NCBI GenBank assembly: GCA_021794335.1
Contig: JAJYQZ010000108.1
Coordinates: 1-6,174 of the forward strand
Reading direction: 5' to 3'
DNA length: 6,174 nt
Source: a bacterium
GTDB lineage: Bacteria; SZUA-79; Acidulodesulfobacterales; Acidulodesulfobacteraceae
In this document: piece by piece, positions 4,196-6,174 of the stretch
How the letters are laid out: each line of letters begins with the position of its first letter
How positions within the stretch are numbered: the stretch's first letter is position 1
Notes under the pieces: generated by a model
What the model was told of the DNA's origin: nothing
Database searches by the model: none
What the model saw: the letters and a program-made list of their open reading frames with translations, nothing else
Position numbers and translations under genes: made by a program

Positions 4196-4501
4196 TTATT
4201 TTTTACCATAATTAATGAATTTAAAATTATTGCCGTACAAAATTAAAAAAGCATGTTTTTTTCTTTTACCGACAAACGCCAGGCATTTGTCTTTTTTTGA
4301 AAATTTTAATTTCGCGGGATTTTTAGATATCGCTTTCATTTTTATATCTATAGAACTTTCATTTTTAGATACAAACTTTACTTTGCGTTTTTCGAAATCG
4401 ACTGCGCAGATATAAAAGTTTTCTATATGGTAAAAATATTCAAAGACGTAAATTAAAATAAACAGCGACAGCGTTATAAGCGATAAATACAGAAAAATCA
4501 T
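4196..4501 (-). CDS. Membrane-anchored protein, 101 aa
   Basis: Minus-strand gene. Two tandem ATGs begin at 4504 and 4501. The G-rich SD (AAGGGGG) ends one base before the first but four before the second, so 4501 is preferred. Residues 2-22 (IFLYLSLITLSLFILIYVFEY) are a membrane anchor or uncleaved signal. The rest is a basic, beta-prone domain with repeated Lys/Phe patterns (EKRKVKFVSKN, KFSKKDKCLAFVGKRKK) ending NFKFINYGKK. No family is recognised. A plus-strand open frame covers much of it (4215-4415) but lacks an SD, so the minus strand is chosen. It converges on the par operon with one base between stop codons and no terminator between, and is divergent from the recombinase gene. It might sense or modify the envelope, but nothing shows this. 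Confidence 0.68.
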   Translation of the reverse strand: MIFLYLSLITLSLFILIYVFEYFYHIENFYICAVDFEKRKVKFVSKNESSIDIKMKAISKNPAKLKFSKKDKCLAFVGKRKKHAFLILYGNNFKFINYGKK

Positions 4502-4537
4502 CATTCCCCCTTATTAGTTGGTTATCGGTATATAGAG

Positions 4538-4549
4538 CATAGCGAAGTT
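4538..4549 (-). repeat. AACTTCGCTAT repeat, copy 4
   Basis: The minus strand reads AACTTCGCTATG, in the opposite orientation to the other copies. It still faces its nearest gene: it lies 45-48 bases upstream of the minus-strand start codons (4504/4501). A downstream CTATATACC resembles the TATA-like follow-on of the other copies. Confidence 0.7.
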
Positions 4550-4639
4550 TCAGAGTGACGTCTATCCTACTATGTATTATTTTCGGATAGAATTATAATA
4601 TTCCGATAAAAAAACGTATTAAAAAATATACTTTTCAAG

Positions 4640-4684
4640 TTAATTTTCCTTAAAAAATATCCTATAATAATATTTAAGGATATT
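4640..4684 (+). promoter_or_regulatory. Recombinase promoter with palindromic operator
   Basis: TATAAT (4663-4668), with a weak TTAATT at 4640-4645 (17-bp spacing), precedes the recombinase SD GGAGG (4693-4697). An eight-base inverted repeat, AATATCCT (4656-4663) and AGGATATT (4677-4684), wraps around the -10. TCCTTAA (4647-4653) can alternatively pair with TTAAGGA (4674-4680). A repressor bound here would block transcription. Confidence 0.6.
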
Positions 4685-4704
4685 AAGAATTTTGGAGGAT
4701 AGAA

Positions 4705-5373
4705 ATGAACGAAATTATAGTCGTAAACGAAATTCAAAAATCCTGCGGCAAGACCAAACTCGTCCGGACGGAATTAAAAGGAAACAATTATTACGAAAAC
4801 GACAATATCGTTTTTTATTCCGCCGAACAATTGAAAGCACTGCTCGAAGGGACCGCAAACGAATTTCATAAACTTGCAATCTTGATAATGTACGAAACCG
4901 GCGCCAGGGTCGAAGAGGCAAGAGCTTTGAAGTTTTCTGACGTGGAAGCGGGAACCGGCCGGGTTAAAGTGTTAACGCTAAAACAACGAAAAACTAACAA
5001 AACATTCCGTTATTTGAAAATATCCGACAAACTTATGACTTTAATCTTAAATCACCGTATATCGCATAAATTAAACGATAATGATTTTATCTTGTCTAAA
5101 AAAACCGGCGGTCCGGCGATAGCCAGAAAAAGTATTTCTTATATTATTAAATATAATACCGAAAAGGTTCTCGGCAAAGCTTATTTAGACAAAGCACATC
5201 CCCACGCTTTAAGGCACACCAGGGCGATTCATCTATTGGATTCCGGTATGAATATAATGCTCTTGAAAAACTTTTTAGGGCATAGTAATATTAGCAATAC
5301 GCTGATATATCTTAAATATTCGAATAAGGATTTAGCGGAAGCGATAGGCAGGGCAAATAATATTCTTGTTTGA
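4705..5373 (+). CDS. Short tyrosine recombinase / integrase
   Basis: A 222-aa site-specific recombinase of the phage-integrase/Xer family, which cuts and rejoins DNA through a 3'-phosphotyrosine intermediate. The visible catalytic set is Arg68 (TGARVEEA), a beta-hairpin Lys (Lys96 or Lys99 in QRKTNKTFRYLKI), His167 and Arg170 (HALRH), His193 (LGH) and the nucleophile Tyr202 (TLIYLKYS). The set is complete, so the enzyme is probably active. Only about 36 residues precede the catalytic domain, so the usual SAM-like core-binding domain is missing; FimB/FimE-type recombinases of about 200 aa show that such short forms can work. The start at 4705 has SD GGAGG seven bases upstream. The gene could serve integration, multimer resolution or inversion, and its target site is not identified. 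Two decayed copies of a similar 3' end lie downstream, and a PLDc_N gene follows with a hairpin between. Confidence 0.95.
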   Translation: MNEIIVVNEIQKSCGKTKLVRTELKGNNYYENDNIVFYSAEQLKALLEGTANEFHKLAILIMYETGARVEEARALKFSDVEAGTGRVKVLTLKQRKTNKTFRYLKISDKLMTLILNHRISHKLNDNDFILSKKTGGPAIARKSISYIIKYNTEKVLGKAYLDKAHPHALRHTRAIHLLDSGMNIMLLKNFLGHSNISNTLIYLKYSNKDLAEAIGRANNILV

Positions 5374-5374
5374 C

Positions 5375-5403
5375 CGTCCGCATTACGGACGATAATAAGG
5401 AGG
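5375..5403 (+). promoter_or_regulatory. Hairpin-SD leader module 5
   Basis: CGTCCG (5375-5380) pairs with CGGACG (5386-5391) around CATTA, starting two bases after the recombinase stop. The SD AAGGAGG (5397-5403) follows, four bases before ATG 5408. No T-run is present, so this resembles the other intercistronic hairpins and not a terminator. Confidence 0.55.
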
Positions 5404-5407
5404 TATT

Positions 5408-5581
5408 ATGGCAGGATTGATTTTATTAATTTATATTGTTCTTGTGGTTTGGACTTTAGCTAATGCTTTATCTGGAAGATTCGAAAACGGCGATAAAACC
5501 GCATGGGTCATTACTATTATTTTCGTACCGTTTTTAGGAGCTATTTTATATTTTTTGATAGGAAGACATCAAAAGATATAA
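5408..5581 (+). CDS. PLDc_N-type two-span membrane protein, 57 aa
   Basis: The product fits the small phospholipase D/cardiolipin synthase N-terminal (PLDc_N) domain family. It has a first membrane span at about residues 3-20 (GLILLIYIVLVVWTLANA), a short polar loop (SGRFENGDK), the conserved Trp33, and a second span with the signature VPFLGAILYFLIGR (40-53). In cardiolipin synthases this domain anchors a large catalytic part. Here the protein ends just after it, at HQKI, so it is a stand-alone form with no HKD nuclease or transferase motif. Such stand-alone proteins are common, and their role is not well established. The SD AAGGAGG is four bases upstream of ATG 5408. It follows the recombinase by 34 bases and is probably co-transcribed. 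Confidence 0.85.
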   Translation: MAGLILLIYIVLVVWTLANALSGRFENGDKTAWVITIIFVPFLGAILYFLIGRHQKI

Positions 5582-5625
5582 AATAACAATAATAAATGGC
5601 GGCTTTAAGCGGTTTAATTGGAAAA

Positions 5626-5700
5626 TTAGGCATGCGTAAATTAAAATTTTCATAAGGTCGATATATTTCAGTAAAAGCGTTGACAGGTCGATATTGGAAG
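5626..5700 (+). pseudogene. Remnant 1 of tyrosine recombinase 3' end
   Basis: TTAGGCAT resembles the Leu-Gly-His codons of the intact recombinase. It is followed by TCGATATATTTCAGTAAAA (5658 on), readable as SIYFSK, which matches the catalytic Tyr segment IYLKYSNK with gaps. TGACAG at 5681 recurs at 5783 in remnant 2, and TCGATATATTT is shared with 5753. An in-frame stop and small deletions make it non-functional. The match is short, so this is weaker than remnant 2. Confidence 0.4.
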
Positions 5701-5714
5701 TTCTTTTTCCGGAG

Positions 5715-5726
5715 AACTTCGCTATG
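5715..5726 (+). repeat. AACTTCGCTAT repeat, copy 5
   Basis: AACTTCGCTATG, followed by TCAATATAATAAA, lies between the two recombinase remnants. No intact gene follows at the distance seen for copies 1 and 3; the nearest frame is remnant 2. Confidence 0.7.
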
Positions 5727-5752
5727 TCAATATAATAAAATATTTTAATAAT

Positions 5753-5878
5753 TCGATATATTTAAATTCAGCAATAAAAATATGACAGAAGCGATAGATA
5801 AGGCGAAATATAATATATCAAAATTAAAAGGATTATTTTGTAGTTTTAGTATTCAATTTAAACGGAATACGCAGGTGT
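5753..5878 (+). pseudogene. Remnant 2 of tyrosine recombinase 3' end
   Basis: KFSNKNMTEAIDKAKYNI (from 5764) aligns with KYSNKDLAEAIGRANNI at the end of the intact recombinase (from 5314), and GAAGCGATAG is identical in both genes. Just upstream, TCGATATATTTA reads SIYL in the neighbouring frame. A one-base deletion after it joins the catalytic Tyr segment to the tail, so the original read like SIYLKFSNKN. After the homology the frame runs on for about 20 unrelated residues to TAA at 5878-5880. There is no SD. This is the decayed end of a related recombinase, not a copy of the intact gene. Confidence 0.65.
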
Positions 5879-5884
5879 AAGTTC

Positions 5885-5944
5885 CAAAAGTTATTGATAC
5901 TCTACAAAAGATAATGAAACTTTACAAAAGTTATTGCAACTAAA
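5885..5944 (+). repeat. Three 20-bp direct repeats (iterons or transposon-end repeats)
   Basis: Three contiguous 20-bp units occur: CAAAAGTTATTGATACTCTA, CAAAAGATAATGAAACTTTA and CAAAAGTTATTGCAACTAAA, with consensus CAAAAGTTATTGNAACTNTA. Head-to-tail repeats of this length just before a gene are typical of plasmid replication iterons. They could equally be subterminal transposase-binding repeats of an insertion element beginning near TGTAAGTTCC at 5876. The following gene is cut by the window edge, so the choice cannot be made here. Confidence 0.8.
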
Positions 5945-5952
5945 AAATTTAC

Positions 5953-5976
5953 GCTGAAGTCGGAGTCAGCTTTTTT
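5953..5976 (+). terminator. Weak terminator-like hairpin
   Basis: GCTGA (5953-5957) can pair with TCAGC (5966-5970), followed directly by six T. The stem has only five pairs and an eight-base loop, so it would be inefficient. It lies between the 20-bp repeats and the last gene and could act as an attenuator. Confidence 0.4.
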
Positions 5977-5994
5977 CGGGTTTAATATAAATAT

Positions 5995-6174
5995 ATGCCG
6001 AAATTAAGCGACTTAAAACTGTCCAAATTAAGCAGCAGTAAATATAAGGACGTAATATTCAAGCTGCATTATATAACCGATATATCGACCAGGCCCGGCG
6101 AAAATTATTATAACGCAATATTTAAAAGCGTAAAAGCAAAAAAAGATTTTTATTTGCAGGAGAATATATATCCT
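5995..6174 (+). CDS. Unidentified gene, 5' part (60 codons, runs off window)
   Basis: An open frame from ATG 5995 continues to the window end without a stop, so only the first 60 residues are seen. The N-terminus is Lys/Ser/Leu-rich (MPKLSDLKLSKLSSSKYKD), then VIFKLHYITDISTRPGENYY, then a basic KSVKAKKDFYLQENIYP stretch. I do not recognise the family. There is no SD; an AT-rich TTTAATATAAATAT precedes the ATG, so initiation may be leaderless or the true start may differ. Its position directly after three 20-bp repeats would suit a replication initiator or a transposase, but the visible residues show no known motif for either. Codon use resembles the neighbouring genes, which supports it being real. 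Confidence 0.6.
   Translation, partial: MPKLSDLKLSKLSSSKYKDVIFKLHYITDISTRPGENYYNAIFKSVKAKKDFYLQENIYP

Larger units (their letters stand above)
4505..4704. promoter_or_regulatory. Divergent promoter region
   Basis: A 200-bp region between the minus-strand membrane gene and the recombinase. It holds AACTTCGCTAT copy 4 (minus strand, 4538-4549). A minus-strand TATAAT is at 4592-4597 with no good -35. Inverted repeats include CTATCC (4562-4567) with GGATAG (4585-4590), and TTATCGG (4522-4528) with CCGATAA (4603-4609). The plus-strand recombinase promoter is at 4640-4668. The density of inverted repeats suggests shared regulator binding. Confidence 0.5.
5582..5994. other. Intergenic region with decayed recombinase ends and repeats
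   Basis: No intact gene is seen in about 410 bases. The region contains two partial, frameshifted copies of a recombinase 3' end, AACTTCGCTAT copy 5, three 20-bp direct repeats, a weak terminator-like hairpin and the leader of the last gene. AGGTCGATAT is directly repeated at 5655-5664 and 5685-5694. The pattern suggests repeated insertion and decay. Confidence 0.6.

Noticed and set aside
4215..4415. Plus-strand open frame opposite the minus-strand membrane gene
   Set aside because: It lacks an SD. The minus-strand frame is longer, has a G-rich SD and a clear membrane anchor.
4715..4921. Minus-strand open frame within the recombinase gene
   Set aside because: It is a shadow of the recombinase, with Arg/Leu-rich low-quality sequence and no SD.
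5596..5655. Plus-strand 19-residue frame starting MAALSGL
   Set aside because: It has no SD, is very short and overlaps the region resembling a decayed recombinase end.
5680..5708. TTGACA at 5680-5685 as a -35 box
   Set aside because: No -10-like hexamer lies 16-18 bases downstream.
5871..5950. CRISPR array
   Set aside because: The 20-bp units are contiguous with no spacers between them and are imperfect, so this is not a CRISPR array.

Overview
The window looks like part of a plasmid or integrated mobile element from an AT-rich bacterium. The evidence is a plasmid-type partition locus, a short tyrosine recombinase, many very small genes with strong Shine-Dalgarno (SD) sequences, and repeats confined to intergenic DNA. 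The standard genetic code fits all frames (TGG for Trp; TAA and TGA as stops). Host taxonomy cannot be fixed from the sequence, although the classic AGGAGG and TATAAT signals indicate a bacterium.

Layout. Positions 1-225 show no gene, only A-tract-rich leader DNA. Positions 226-1629 hold a run of five small plus-strand genes: a 32-aa membrane peptide, 77-aa and 185-aa soluble proteins, a 28-aa membrane peptide and an 83-aa charged helical protein. Three of them are preceded by a short GC-rich hairpin placed directly before the SD. Then come an 89-aa zinc-ribbon protein whose SD is a run of ten G (1686-1955), a single-pass membrane protein with its own sigma70-like promoter (2026-2217), and an intrinsic terminator (2242-2270). 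Positions 2271-2768 have no convincing gene but contain GC-rich hairpins, two copies of an AACTTCGCTAT repeat, and a hairpin plus SD that leads to no gene.

An unknown 89-aa gene (2769-3038) precedes the best-understood part, a type Ib-like partition cassette. It has a centromere/operator-like region (3047-3178), a ParA ATPase (3193-3801), a ribbon-helix-helix (RHH) DNA-binding protein (3803-4009) and a second small RHH-like protein (4024-4194). All nine C residues of the 156 bases 3036-3191 fall in AC-starting boxes on one 8-bp register overlapping a consensus promoter, as expected of an RHH-bound centromere that also controls its own operon.

Downstream, a minus-strand membrane-anchored protein (4196-4501) converges on the par genes. 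Across a 200-bp divergent region lies a 222-aa tyrosine recombinase with a complete catalytic set but no core-binding domain, followed by a 57-aa PLDc_N-type membrane protein. The tail (5582-5994) holds two decayed copies of a recombinase gene 3' end, another AACTTCGCTAT repeat and three 20-bp direct repeats (iterons or transposon-end repeats). An unidentified gene then starts and runs off the window.

The most notable unexplained signals are the 8-bp-phased partition site, the five dispersed AACTTCGCTAT repeats often 45-60 nt upstream of a start codon, and the repeated hairpin-SD leader module.
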